From NCBI RefSeq assembly GCF_900491745.1, contig NZ_UETR01000010.1, positions 1 to 64,000 on the forward strand: DNA of 64,000 bases, read 5' to 3'. The position numbers and the translations under genes were made by a program. Each line of letters starts with the position of its first letter. The first letter of the stretch is position 1. Below are positions 25,491 through 33,793 of the stretch, one piece after another. The notes beneath the pieces are model-generated. The model did no database searches, was not told where the DNA came from, and saw only the letters and a program-made list of their open reading frames with translations. The stretch comes from Amarolinea aalborgensis (GTDB lineage: Bacteria; Chloroflexota; Anaerolineae; SSC4; Amarolineaceae).

Positions 25491-26626
25491 ATGGCGACCA
25501 CGACAACCCCTTCGGCGGCGGTTCGGCTGGACTGGCTGCGGGTGTTAGCGATTGCGGCGGTCTTTCTCTTTCACAGTGCGCTTCGACCCACCGGACTGGC
25601 AGTCAAGAACCCCACCACCTATCCGGCCCTGAAATCGCTGCCGCGCTGGTGATCGTCTGGATGATGCCGCTGCTGTTCACCATTTCGGGGGCCAGCACCT
25701 TTTATGCGCTGCGCAATCGCAGCGGCGGGGCGTTTCTCAAGGATCGGGCGCTGCGCCTACTCGCGCCCCTGGCGGTGGGCGTCTTCACCCATGTAGCGTG
25801 GCAGGTTTACCTGGAGCGCACGACCCATCACCAGTTCACCGGAACCTTCTGGCAGTTCTTGCCCCATTACTTCGACGGCTGGTATGGCTTTGGCGGGAAC
25901 TTTGCCTGGATGGGGTTGCACTTGTGGTATCTGGAGATGCTGTTCATCTTCAGCCTCATCCTCCTGCCGATCTTTCTCTGGCTCCGCCAGGGCGCAGGGC
26001 GGGCGGTGTTGGCCTGGTTGGGCGGCCGGCTGGCCGCGCCCGGCGCCGTCTACCTGCTGGCGCTGCCGATCATGGCATTGGTTGCCTTGCCGTCCCCTAA
26101 CAGCATCCTGGGTGGTCGTTACTTCGGCGGTTGGAGCCTGCTCGGCTACCTGCCGATCTTTCTGAACGGCTTCGTCCTCGTTTCACATGACCCGTTGTAC
26201 GAACGCGTGCGCCGCGGGCGTTGGGCCTCCCTGGCCGCTGCCGCCGGGTTGACCCTCGGGCTGTTCGCCTGGTACACGGCTGCAGGCGAGCCGCGTTTCG
26301 GCACGGCGCACCACACGGCGCTCTTCGCCTTGTATGGGTTGTGCGCCTGGTGTTGGGTGCTGGCGATCCTGGGCCTGGCCGCGCAACACCTACGCTTCGG
26401 CCATCCTTTCCTGGCGAGCGCCAACGAAGCGGTGTTGCCATTCTATGTGCTGCACCAGACAGTGCTGCTGACCGTGGGCTCCTTCGTCGTGCGCTGGGCC
26501 GTGCCTGACTTGGCCAAGTGGGCCATCATTGCGCTGATCTCCCTGCCCCTCTGCCTCGGCTTGTACTGGCTCGTGATCCGGCCGGTCAACCTGCTGCGAT
26601 TTCTGTTCGGCATGAAGCCGCGCTGA
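25491..26626 (+). pseudogene. Acyltransferase-3 family membrane protein, frameshifted near the 5' end
   Basis: MATTTTPSAAVRLDWLRVLAIAAVFLFHS is the typical start (RLDWLRV...FHS) of acyltransferase-3 proteins. It goes out of frame near 25580-25650. The rest is intact to 26626 with about nine helices: LVIVWMMPLLFTISGASTFYALRNRS, FLPHYFDGWYGFGG, MGLHLWYLEMLFIFSLILLP and a C-terminal PFYVLHQTVLLTVGSFVV. Such proteins acylate exported glycans or lipids, or act as acyl carriers. A shorter product from an internal start would lack the catalytic His region. Its internally deleted copy is at 16850-17336. Confidence 0.8.
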
Positions 26627-26663
26627 TGCAGTCCATGCGAGTTGCCCCATAGCGCGCTGTCCA

Positions 26664-26736
26664 CGCCTGGCCGTTTGACCAGGCGCGGACTCGCCTCACG
26701 ACGGGGGAATTCGCGCCTGATTTTTGTCAGGATACG
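26664..26736 (+). repeat. Hairpin repeat H4
   Basis: TTGACCAGGCGCGGACTCGC, CTCACGAC and GGGGGAATTCGCGCC give a diverged hairpin of the family, with GATACG about 19 nt after it. The next CPBP gene starts 40 nt further on. Confidence 0.6.
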
Positions 26737-26776
26737 GGTACATTCAGTTCGCATTTTGTTTCGCTCGGAGGTCGCT

Positions 26777-27874
26777 ATGAACCAATCCACCATCGGCACG
26801 ACCGATACCTTTGCCGATACCCCTCTTCAGCCAAACTGGCGACATGTTGGCGCTTTCCTCGGCCTCACTTTTGGCCTCACTTGGCTGCTCGATCTGGCCC
26901 TTTACCTGCGCGGCGGCCTCGCCACTGCCGGGGTAACCACCATCCTGCAGCTCCAGATGTTGCTGCCTGCGTTCAGCGCCATCGTGTTGGGCTTGTTCTT
27001 CTTCCGCGAAAGCCCGATCCATCGCGACCGGCGGGCTGGCCGCGGACGCTGGTTCTACTACTACTTCCTGGCGCTGACAGTGGTCTATGCGCTGGGCGCG
27101 CTAGGCGTGTGGCTGGCCCCGGACCAGCCGGCGCTCAAGATGGCGACCTCCCTGATCCCCCTGGTTTTCTCCTTCCTGGGCTTGCTGCTTCTCGTGGCGT
27201 TGCGTGCCGCAGCCGGCCGCGAGGCGATGGCCCAGGTCGGGTTGGCGGGGGGCAACTGGCAGTACTGGCTGAGCTTCGGGCTGGCCATTGTCGCCTGGTT
27301 CGTCCTGCAGGCCGCGCTGAACGCCGTCACTGGCCTGGGTGGGAGCCGGCTGACACCCCTGCCCTCCGTGCCAGGGTTGGATGCCACTGCCATGCTGATC
27401 GTGGGCGCGCTGCAAACCGTGCTGCTAGGGCCGATCCTGGGCCTGGTCATTACCTTCGGCGAGGAGTACGGCTGGCGAGGATACTTGCAGAGCGAGCTGT
27501 TCAAACTGGGTCGAGTGCGCGGCGTGCTCCTGCTCGGGGTGATCTGGGGCGCCTGGCACTGGCCGCTCATTCTGATGGGCTACAACTATCCGGGCCACCC
27601 GTTGCTTGGGCTGGCGCTGATGACACTGTACACAACGGGCTTGGGCATCGTGCTGAGCTACGCCGTGCTCAAGTCGAGCAGCGTCCTGCTGGCTTCCTTC
27701 CTGCATGCGCTCACAAACCAGGTCGCAGCCTTCATCATCGTGGTGGGCTTCACGCCGCACGACAGCGCCTTCTCGTTCTTTATCGGCGTCTATGGGATCG
27801 CGACGCTGGCAGTCGCCGCCTCCCTGATCCTGCGCGATCCGATCTGGCGCGGTGAGGGCAGCAGCCTGGCCTGA
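26777..27874 (+). CDS. CPBP-family intramembrane metalloprotease
   Basis: The 365-residue, roughly eight-helix protein contains ITFGEEYGWRGYLQ (EExxxR) and LLGVIWGAWHWPLIL (the xxxH motif), with a third His in LASFLHALTNQ. These place it in the CPBP/Abi protease family, close to the GEEYGWRG subgroup. CGGAGG at 26766-26771 sets the ATG at 26777. It is a different paralogue from those at 12277 and 33794. The substrate is unknown; self-immunity or membrane-protein processing are the known roles of relatives. Confidence 0.92.
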   Translation: MNQSTIGTTDTFADTPLQPNWRHVGAFLGLTFGLTWLLDLALYLRGGLATAGVTTILQLQMLLPAFSAIVLGLFFFRESPIHRDRRAGRGRWFYYYFLALTVVYALGALGVWLAPDQPALKMATSLIPLVFSFLGLLLLVALRAAAGREAMAQVGLAGGNWQYWLSFGLAIVAWFVLQAALNAVTGLGGSRLTPLPSVPGLDATAMLIVGALQTVLLGPILGLVITFGEEYGWRGYLQSELFKLGRVRGVLLLGVIWGAWHWPLILMGYNYPGHPLLGLALMTLYTTGLGIVLSYAVLKSSSVLLASFLHALTNQVAAFIIVVGFTPHDSAFSFFIGVYGIATLAVAASLILRDPIWRGEGSSLA

Positions 27875-27897
27875 TGCTGCAGCAATCCGCTATCCCT

Positions 27898-28686
27898 TTA
27901 CAACCCTGGCAGCGCTTTCACACTCTGCCGGTCAAGCTTCAGGTGAACCGTTCCTTCTCCGAGTCGCTCGACGAAAGACGCAGGCACCGCCACGCCCTTC
28001 CGGTCCCACGGTTGTCCGTTGTTCAGCACCAGGTGGGTGATGCGCCCGCTGCCTGGCTCAACCTCCAGTGGGCCTAGCCGGCCCACCTCGCCATCGGTCG
28101 CTTCCACGCGCGTGCGGCGGCTGAGCGCGAACTCATTCTCTGGAACCCGTTCCTCCTCCACCGGCGCCCACTTGATCTCCTCGGGCATTTTGCCGCCGAG
28201 CAGCATCAGTTCGGAGCCATTGCGATAGTCTGGCACGGCCACCCGCACGTAATGGCGTTCGATGAAATCTTGCATGGCGGCGAGTTCTTGCTCCGTGCAG
28301 TCCAGGGTGATCCCTTGGATGGTGGCGTCGGCCACCCTATCCCACGGCACAAGACGCTGGGTATCCCAAGACTCGTCCTCCTCAACCTCAAGGCGCGGCG
28401 CCGTGAGCGTTACCCGACGCTCCTCTTCCTCAACGACCAGGCGCGGCGGCCTCGGTGATGCGGGGTCCCGATTTTCTTCGACCACCAGGCGCGGCCTTTT
28501 GAGCATTATCTCCTTTTCGGTTTCCTCAACCACCAGGCGCGGCGGCCGCTGAGGCCTTGGGGGGCGCTCGTTTGCACCGATGACCAGGTGCGTTACCTTC
28601 AACTCTTTCGGCTCCACGATGACGTGGCTGCAATGGCCAGCCATCCCATCAATGCACTCTACTTCCGTGTGCATAGCGATCAACAT
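27898..28686 (-). CDS. Double PRC-barrel-like protein with repeated PRLVVEE linker
   Basis: About 262 residues. The N-terminus (MHTEVECIDGMAGHCSHVIVEPKELKVTHLVIGANE) and C-terminus (RVEATDGEVGRLGPLEVEPGSGRITHLVLNNGQPWDRKGVAVPASFV) both look like PRC-barrels. The linker carries four copies of PRL(V/E)VEE at about residues 45-100, rich in Pro and Glu. AAAGGAG 7 nt upstream selects the inner ATG. It is cytoplasmic with no signal peptide. It is the last gene of a minus-strand run with DUF1269, HdeD and coiled-coil genes, suggesting a stress or envelope role. PRC-barrels act as RNA- or protein-interaction modules; the function here is unknown. Confidence 0.72.
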   Translation of the reverse strand: MLIAMHTEVECIDGMAGHCSHVIVEPKELKVTHLVIGANERPPRPQRPPRLVVEETEKEIMLKRPRLVVEENRDPASPRPPRLVVEEEERRVTLTAPRLEVEEDESWDTQRLVPWDRVADATIQGITLDCTEQELAAMQDFIERHYVRVAVPDYRNGSELMLLGGKMPEEIKWAPVEEERVPENEFALSRRTRVEATDGEVGRLGPLEVEPGSGRITHLVLNNGQPWDRKGVAVPASFVERLGEGTVHLKLDRQSVKALPGL

Positions 28687-28946
28687 CTCACGTGCTCCTT
28701 TCATTTGCTTGAACGAACCCGCACTTATCTCAGCGCGCAGGTCGGACGCATGAACTGCAGACCTGTTGTGATTGTTCCTGTCCTTTTCCCCGTAAATAGT
28801 TTTTCCGGGCCTGCGGCGGCTGGTTTAGCATTCTTGCGCATTGCTGCCGGTCACGCCGCAAATCAAGGGGGCATGGAGAACCCAGGCGGCTTTGAAAAGC
28901 TCAAAGGGTTCGCCATGCCCCGCCGATGACGGTGCGCCTTCAGACC

Positions 28947-29567
28947 TTAGGGCCGCAGCGCTTCTTTGATGAGGGCGCCGGCCTGCGCCAGTTTGGCCTT
29001 GCGCGCTTCTTGCTCGGCCTTGCGCTCGGCGATGCGCTTCTGATTCTCCGCCCGCCGCGCTTCCCGCTCGGCCTTCAACTCGGCGGCGCGCTTCTCGATC
29101 TCCGCGTCGTAGGCTGCGCCCTCGGCCTCAAGTTCGGCCATCCACGCCTGGTCCTCGGCCTCGAGCTTGGCGAGACCCTGCTCGATCTCGGCCAACCACG
29201 CTTCGTCCTCGGCCTCGAGCTCGGCGAGCCGCTGGTCGAGTTCGGCCTTGCGCGCTTCGTATGCGGCCTTGAGCTCGGCGATGTGCTTCTCGATCTCAGC
29301 CTTGCGGCTGTCGCTGGCCTGCTTCAACTGATCCTTCAGCGCGTTGATCTTGGCATCGGTCTCGTTGTGCAAGCGCTCCAATTCCGCCTTGGCCTTGGCC
29401 TGGGCTGCCTGGGCCTTCGCCTTCCGTTCTTCCTTTTTCGCCTTGAGTGCGGCCTTGGTTTCCTCGCTCGCCTGCGCCCAGTCTGCCTGCAGGTGCTTCA
29501 TATCCACGTCGAACGCCGCCTGATCCAGGAGCATCTGCTCCTCCATCTTCTCGAATATCGTAGCCAT
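28947..29567 (-). CDS. Long coiled-coil protein
   Basis: The 206-residue protein is almost entirely charged helix, with heptad-like repeats of Glu, Lys, Ala and Leu (for example KAELDQRLAELEAEDEAWLAE). No membrane segment, signal or catalytic motif is present. It could be an apolipoprotein-like or phage-shock PspA-like scaffold, but no signature residues support either. It sits 48 nt downstream of the HdeD-like gene in the same orientation. A good ribosome site (AAGGAGAT) precedes the ATG. Confidence 0.7.
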   Translation of the reverse strand: MATIFEKMEEQMLLDQAAFDVDMKHLQADWAQASEETKAALKAKKEERKAKAQAAQAKAKAELERLHNETDAKINALKDQLKQASDSRKAEIEKHIAELKAAYEARKAELDQRLAELEAEDEAWLAEIEQGLAKLEAEDQAWMAELEAEGAAYDAEIEKRAAELKAEREARRAENQKRIAERKAEQEARKAKLAQAGALIKEALRP

Positions 29568-29615
29568 TTTCGTATCTCCTTAATTTGATTTGTTCTGTCA
29601 CTCACTCAGATAACA

Positions 29616-30161
29616 TCATGCCGGTTGGGCCGCCAGGCTGCTGCGCAGACCGCGCAGGCGGATGCCGAACACGAGCATGCTGACCCCAAACACCAGGGCA
29701 TAAATCCCAATCAACCCCACGATCGCCAGTGCGCCGGTTCCGGGATAGACAAACACGAGCACCCCAAAGATGATCGAGGCAATGCCGGCGATCACCAACA
29801 TCCAGTCCCGCTTGATGGGCAGTTCGAAGCCGGCAATCACCTCGAAGACGCCCGTCATGATTGCCCACATGCCGACGAGAAAGATCAACGCCTGGGCGGT
29901 AATGCCTGGGAAGAAGAAGGTCGCCAGGCCGACGGCCATCCCGAGGATGCCGTCGAGCACATACCAGACGGCTTCGCGCCCAGGGTGTCCAAATGCGCTC
30001 ACGATGGCGAACACGCCATCCACAAACGCGTACGCGCCAATGATCAACGCCAGCGATACCAGCGTCATGCCGGGGTACGTCAACGCTACGATGCCAAACA
30101 GGATGGCGAGAATACCGCGCAACGCCACCGCCCACCACTTCTGAGTCAATACGTCCAACAT
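29616..30161 (-). CDS. HdeD-family membrane protein (DUF308)
   Basis: The 181-residue protein has six predicted helices in three repeated hairpins. Typical segments are WWAVALRGILAILFGIVALTYPGMTL, AVGLATFFFPGITAQALIFLVG and MLVIAGIASIIFGVLVFVYPGTGAL. HdeD proteins are linked to acid or other stress. GGAGG 7 nt upstream supports MLDVLTQKWW as the start. It follows the DUF1269 gene by about 140 nt in the same direction. Confidence 0.9.
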   Translation of the reverse strand: MLDVLTQKWWAVALRGILAILFGIVALTYPGMTLVSLALIIGAYAFVDGVFAIVSAFGHPGREAVWYVLDGILGMAVGLATFFFPGITAQALIFLVGMWAIMTGVFEVIAGFELPIKRDWMLVIAGIASIIFGVLVFVYPGTGALAIVGLIGIYALVFGVSMLVFGIRLRGLRSSLAAQPA

Positions 30162-30299
30162 ACAAGACCTCCGTAAAATTGTTATTTGTCGGGCGGGATG
30201 CCAATCGCATCCCGCCGAAAGCATCTTGCCTTGCGCTTCTAGCCGGCCTGTGACCGGCGGTCGGGGGCCACAGACTCCCTGGAAACGGGGAAACTGCAT

Positions 30300-30866
30300 C
30301 TACTGAGATGACTTCTGGCCGTTCAGAATCTCTTCCACTTTTTTCGATTGCTCCGGCGTAAGCGTGGTTGACAGCACGACGCCGCCATAGCTGCCAAACT
30401 GCGCTGCGACCAGGGCGGGATCGGCCGAGCGCAGCAGCGCAAAGATTGCCGAGTCGCCAGGCTGCACCTGCGCGCCGATCTCTTGGACAAAATCCTCCGG
30501 GATGCCAAAGTCGTCTTTCCACCACCTGGCATCCAGGGCTCCGCCCGCCGCGCCGAGCGCCCCACCCGCGGCCCCGGCCGCGACGACGCCCGCCGCCACG
30601 GCGCTGGCGCCTGCGGTCACCGGCGCCGCAATCGCGCCTAACGTAAGCCCGATCAACGAGCCGAACAAGCCGCCGAAGGCAGCTCCTTCGCCCGTCGTCA
30701 TCTGGTAGCTGGAATCAATCCGCAGTTTGCCGTTATAGTCGCGATAGGCGGCGACGGCGTCATCCAGATCAATGGTCCAGCCATAGTTCATGTCCACGAG
30801 TTCGTTCAGCACGCCCGAAGCCCGGAACATGTCCTTCTTGAATCCTACGACGATTAGTGTTGACAT
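30300..30866 (-). CDS. DUF1269 family protein
   Basis: The 188-residue protein starts MSTLIVVGFKKDMFRASGVLNEL. DLDDAVAAYRDYNGKLRIDSSY follows, then a long Gly/Ala stretch (GEGAAFGGLFGSLIGLTLGAIAAP) that may insert in membranes. The C-terminal half includes GIPEDFVQEIGAQVQPGDSAIFALL, a diagnostic DUF1269 segment. AGGA is 8-9 nt before this ATG, so the earlier ATG at 30872 is less likely. The role is unknown. It is first in the minus-strand stress-like cluster. Confidence 0.85.
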   Translation of the reverse strand: MSTLIVVGFKKDMFRASGVLNELVDMNYGWTIDLDDAVAAYRDYNGKLRIDSSYQMTTGEGAAFGGLFGSLIGLTLGAIAAPVTAGASAVAAGVVAAGAAGGALGAAGGALDARWWKDDFGIPEDFVQEIGAQVQPGDSAIFALLRSADPALVAAQFGSYGGVVLSTTLTPEQSKKVEEILNGQKSSQ

Positions 30867-30923
30867 TGCCATTTTCCTTTCATCACGCTGCACAATTTCA
30901 CAGTTCCCTGTGTAAATCTTCAA

Positions 30924-31249
30924 CCCAATCCTGCCTCAGCGTGTTCCGTGTGCTATCATGAACCGAAGCCATCCGTTGCTGCGGCTGCCTTCGCTGAGCT
31001 ATCTGAACGACTGTGAACTCGCTTGGGCGCATTCTTCAAGAGCCATTATAGAGAGAACAAATCTCAAAGTCACTCTGCAAGACTTGACAACTCGCTTGTC
31101 ATCACTTGTCATCTCGATGCGCTGAGGAGAGCAGGGAAAGGCTTCTGCACCTTCGAGCAGTCGGTGCACAGCCCCATCTTCGAAGAGCCGACGACGGTGC
31201 GCCTGATCCTACGCGAGGACGTACTGTGGGCAACGACACGACTGGTGCA
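30924..31249. other. Intergenic region without a recognised gene
   Basis: This divergent gap holds a weak minus-strand promoter candidate (TTGAAG, 17 bp, TGAAAT near 30895-30925). A plus-strand open stretch (31023-31265) runs into the hairpin repeat; its amino-acid sequence resembles nothing I know and it has no ribosome site, so I do not call it. Confidence 0.4.
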
Positions 31250-31320
31250 TAACCTGTCCAGATGACCAGTCCCGAACTCCCCCGGCGGCGGGGGAGCTTC
31301 TGGTGGGGTGGGTCTATACT
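31250..31320 (+). repeat. Hairpin repeat H5 with TATACT
   Basis: CTGTCCAGATGACCAGTCCC, then GAACTCCCCC, a short GGC loop and GGGGGAGCTTC. TATACT at 31315-31320 lies 17 nt beyond the right arm and 43 nt before the next start codon. Confidence 0.7.
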
Positions 31321-31362
31321 ACGATCAATTCGTACGGACGTAAGGAGAAACAAGGAGAAACA

Positions 31363-31752
31363 ATGAAAACTATGTCCCTCTCAACGGTCATCAACCCGAC
31401 CATTCTGATCCTGGCGGCCTTGATCGCCCTCGTCACGTTCCTCGCGCTGCGAGGCAACAACCTGCCGCTGCTCGCCAACCCGAAGGTCAGCGTGGCGATT
31501 GTGCTCGTGTTGGGTTTTGCCATGTGCGCGCAGGGCGGCCTGGGCTACGTGGGCGCGGCCGGCCAGTGGACGCACCCGCTCGCCATCGTCGGCTATATCC
31601 TCGGTGCGGCGATCCTGGTCGTGGCGGGCGCCGCCTTCTTCGGCTTCAAGCTGCCCCTCATCGCCGGCCCGTCGCAGGCGTTGATCGCCATGGTCGCGCT
31701 GATCGGGGCCAAGGTCGTCAACTCGCTGGCGCATTACCTGGTGGCGCGCTGA
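31363..31752 (+). CDS. Small four-helix membrane protein, unknown function
   Basis: The 129-residue protein has four hydrophobic segments: PTILILAALIALVTFLAL, VSVAIVLVLGFAMCAQGGLG, PLAIVGYILGAAILVVAGAAFF and a final LIAMVALIGAKVV. No charged catalytic motif is visible. AAGGAGAAACA upstream sets the start. It is probably expressed from the TATACT of the hairpin repeat. The family is not recognised. Confidence 0.75.
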   Translation: MKTMSLSTVINPTILILAALIALVTFLALRGNNLPLLANPKVSVAIVLVLGFAMCAQGGLGYVGAAGQWTHPLAIVGYILGAAILVVAGAAFFGFKLPLIAGPSQALIAMVALIGAKVVNSLAHYLVAR

Positions 31753-31807
31753 GGCAGAGGGTTGGCAACTGACCGGGGTCAGATGCCAACCCTGAAGGTA
31801 TGCAAAG

Positions 31808-32180
31808 ATGAGACACTCCGCGTGGTACTCGATCCTCCTTGGCCTCCTGATGTTTGGCCAGTGGGGCTTCTTCCTGGCCAGTGGGGCTTCTTCCTGGCCA
31901 TGGGCGCCGTACCCGAGCTGCGAACGGAACCGATCCGCGTCGCCTTTCACCTGGCGGCGGAGTTCGCTACGGCGTTCAGTCTGCTGACTGGCGGGATTGC
32001 CCTGCTGCGCGGTGCAGTCTAGGGCAAGAAGCTGGCCCTGTTCGCCGCGGGGCTGGTGGCTTACACCGCAGTCGTCAGCCCTGGCTACTTCGCCCAACTT
32101 GGCCAGTGGCCGCTGGTCGGCATGTTCGCAGTGCTGCTGGCGGTCGACGGGGTTAGTGTCTGGGCTTTGACGTGGGCATA
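31808..32180 (+). pseudogene. Small membrane protein gene broken by a 20-bp tandem duplication
   Basis: MRHSAWYSILLGLLMFGQWGFFLA begins normally. The 20-bp unit GGCCAGTGGGGCTTCTTCCT at 31856-31875 is then repeated exactly at 31876-31895. Because 20 is not a multiple of 3, the frame is lost. The old frame is recovered after the duplication (AMGAVPELRTEPIRVAFHLAAEF, then TAFSLLTGGIALLRGAV). It ends in a TAG at 32020-32022 and continues KKLALFAAGLVAYTAVVSPGYF to 32180. The ancestral protein had about 115 residues and four helices. Confidence 0.75.
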
Positions 32181-32228
32181 GCGCCCGCGAGTTGGCAACT
32201 CTATGGTGAGCTAGAAAGAGATCCGACC

Positions 32229-32603
32229 ATGAAGAAACGAGCCTTGCTCTTGACCCTGTTCATCTTCGTAGCCATGACCTGGGTCTCTTGCATTAACATC
32301 ACAGGGAAAGCCCCAACCGGCCAGTCAACTGACGCGTTGGCTCTGGCAACGACGGTCGCCACGATCGAACCGGCCACCCCCACGCCAGAGGTCTTCATCG
32401 CCATGACGCGGGCCATCCCCGGCGAGTTCCAGCCGACGGCGATGCCCGCGCCAACGGCTACACAACCACCAACCATCACGGGGACGACAGTCACATTCCA
32501 GCTATTGACCATCACCATCCCCCTCCCAGCGACGGGGGAGTTTGTTCTTTCCTTTGGCTATACTGGAATTACGCAGTACCCATGTGGCCTGATCAGGAGT
32601 TGA
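32229..32603 (+). CDS. Putative lipoprotein with Thr/Pro-rich region; C-terminus read through a repeat
   Basis: MKKRALLLTLFIFVAMTWVSC is a signal peptide with a possible lipobox (WVSC, Cys 21). The mature part is rich in Thr, Pro and Ala (PATPTPEVFIAMTR, PTATQPPTITGTT) and has no recognised domain. From about codon 92 the frame runs through hairpin repeat H6, so the last 30 residues (LPATGEFVLSFGYTGITQ...) come from the repeat, not the ancestral protein. It is probably surface-attached. The true C-terminus may have been lost when the repeat arrived. Confidence 0.6.
   Translation: MKKRALLLTLFIFVAMTWVSCINITGKAPTGQSTDALALATTVATIEPATPTPEVFIAMTRAIPGEFQPTAMPAPTATQPPTITGTTVTFQLLTITIPLPATGEFVLSFGYTGITQYPCGLIRS
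32505..32564 (+). repeat. Hairpin repeat H6 with TATACT
   Basis: TTGACCATCACCATCC, then CCCTCCC, AGCGAC and GGGGGAGTT (ending 32542), with TATACT at 32559-32564, 17 nt later. It overlaps the 3' end of the lipoprotein frame and lies 46 nt before the TMEM175 start. Confidence 0.7.
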
Positions 32604-32609
32604 ACCGCC

Positions 32610-33272
32610 ATGCCGCTGAAACATCGCCCAGTTGAACAGGAACACCCAGACCTCGGATTGGAGCGCCTGGTCTTTTTCAGCGACGCGGTGATGGCGATCG
32701 CAATTACCCTGCTGACCGTGGACTTGAAGCTGCCCGAACTGGGAGAAGCGGCCACTTCACCGCAGCTCCTGCAGGCCCTGGCCGCGCTCACCCCCCGCTT
32801 CCTGAGCTTCCTCATCAGCTTCCTGGTTATCGGCGTATACTGGAGTTCCCATCACCGCTACTTCAACTGCATGGCCCGCATGGACGGCCGGCTGGCCGCG
32901 CTCAATATGCTCTTTCTGCTCTCGATTGCCCTCATGCCTTTTGTTGCCGGGCTGCTGGGGCAATACTACTACCTGCCTATCGGCCCGGCAGTCTACGCGG
33001 CGGCAATGGCCTTCACGGGCTTCTCCATGAATGCCATCTGGTGGTACGCCTCCCACGAGCGCCGCCTGCTCAGACCGGAAGTGAGCGATGCCTTCATCCG
33101 CACCCGTCGGGTGTTGCTGTCGGTCGGCCCGACCGCATTCCTGCTGTCTATTCCGCTGGCGTGGGTTGACTTCGTTGCCATTATTACGGCCTGGTGGATG
33201 TCTCCCGTCATCACCATTATCATTCTCCGGATCATGCAGCGGCGCGCGAGGAGACTGGCGGCCGCCAAGTAA
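32610..33272 (+). CDS. TMEM175-family (DUF1211) potassium-channel-like protein
   Basis: The 220-residue protein carries the family signature RLVFFSDAVMAIAITLLTVDLKLPE (FSD motif in helix 1). It has six helices in all, including FLISFLVIGVYWSSHHRYF and LNMLFLLSIALMPFVAG. Bacterial TMEM175 proteins are K+-leak channels that assemble as tetramers. The hairpin-repeat TATACT probably drives it. A flavodoxin gene starts 16 nt downstream. Confidence 0.9.
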   Translation: MPLKHRPVEQEHPDLGLERLVFFSDAVMAIAITLLTVDLKLPELGEAATSPQLLQALAALTPRFLSFLISFLVIGVYWSSHHRYFNCMARMDGRLAALNMLFLLSIALMPFVAGLLGQYYYLPIGPAVYAAAMAFTGFSMNAIWWYASHERRLLRPEVSDAFIRTRRVLLSVGPTAFLLSIPLAWVDFVAIITAWWMSPVITIIILRIMQRRARRLAAAK

Positions 33273-33288
33273 TCACAAGGAACAAGAA

Positions 33289-33789
33289 ATGAAAACCATG
33301 AACAAGCCTGTCCTCGTCACCTACGCCACCCGCGCCGGCGCCACGGCCGAGATCGCGGCCGCCATCGCCGAAACCCTGGCCGCCCGCGGCTGCACTGTGG
33401 ATGTGAAGCTGCTGAAGGAAAAGCCAAAGCTGGACGGTTACGCCGCGGTCGTGCTGGGCAGCGCCATCCGTATGGGCGCCTGGCTGCCTGAGGCGGTGGA
33501 TTTCGTCAAGGCCAACCAGGCCGCGCTGAACAGCCTGCCTGTCGCGCTCTTCACCGTGCACATGCTCAACACCGGCGACGACGAGACCAGCCGAACCGCC
33601 CGCGCCGCCTACCTCAACGCCGTTCGGCCGCTGCTGAACACCGCCGAAGCGGTCTACTTCGAGGGCAAGATGGACTTCAGTCGCCTCTCGTTCCTCGACA
33701 AGGTCATTGCCAAGATGGTCAAGGCGGTCGAAGCGGACCATCGCGACTGGGGCCAGATTAAGCAGTGGGCTGGCGCCCTTTGGAGTTGA
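33289..33789 (+). CDS. Flavodoxin-domain protein (HemG-like)
   Basis: The 166-residue protein begins MNKPVLVTYATRAGATAEIAAAIAETL, the FMN phosphate-binding T-x-TG-like loop of flavodoxins. LDGYAAVVLGSAIRMGAWLPEAVDFV and LPVALFTVHMLN follow as in HemG-type protoporphyrinogen dehydrogenases. Similar single-domain proteins often have unknown electron partners. AAGGAACA precedes the ATG. It is placed between the channel and a CPBP gene in a tight run, suggesting one transcript. Confidence 0.85.
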   Translation: MKTMNKPVLVTYATRAGATAEIAAAIAETLAARGCTVDVKLLKEKPKLDGYAAVVLGSAIRMGAWLPEAVDFVKANQAALNSLPVALFTVHMLNTGDDETSRTARAAYLNAVRPLLNTAEAVYFEGKMDFSRLSFLDKVIAKMVKAVEADHRDWGQIKQWAGALWS

Positions 33790-33793
33790 AATC

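Noticed and set aside
31023..31265. Possible 80-codon gene
   Set aside because: No ribosome site, no recognisable sequence, and its end lies in a dispersed hairpin repeat.
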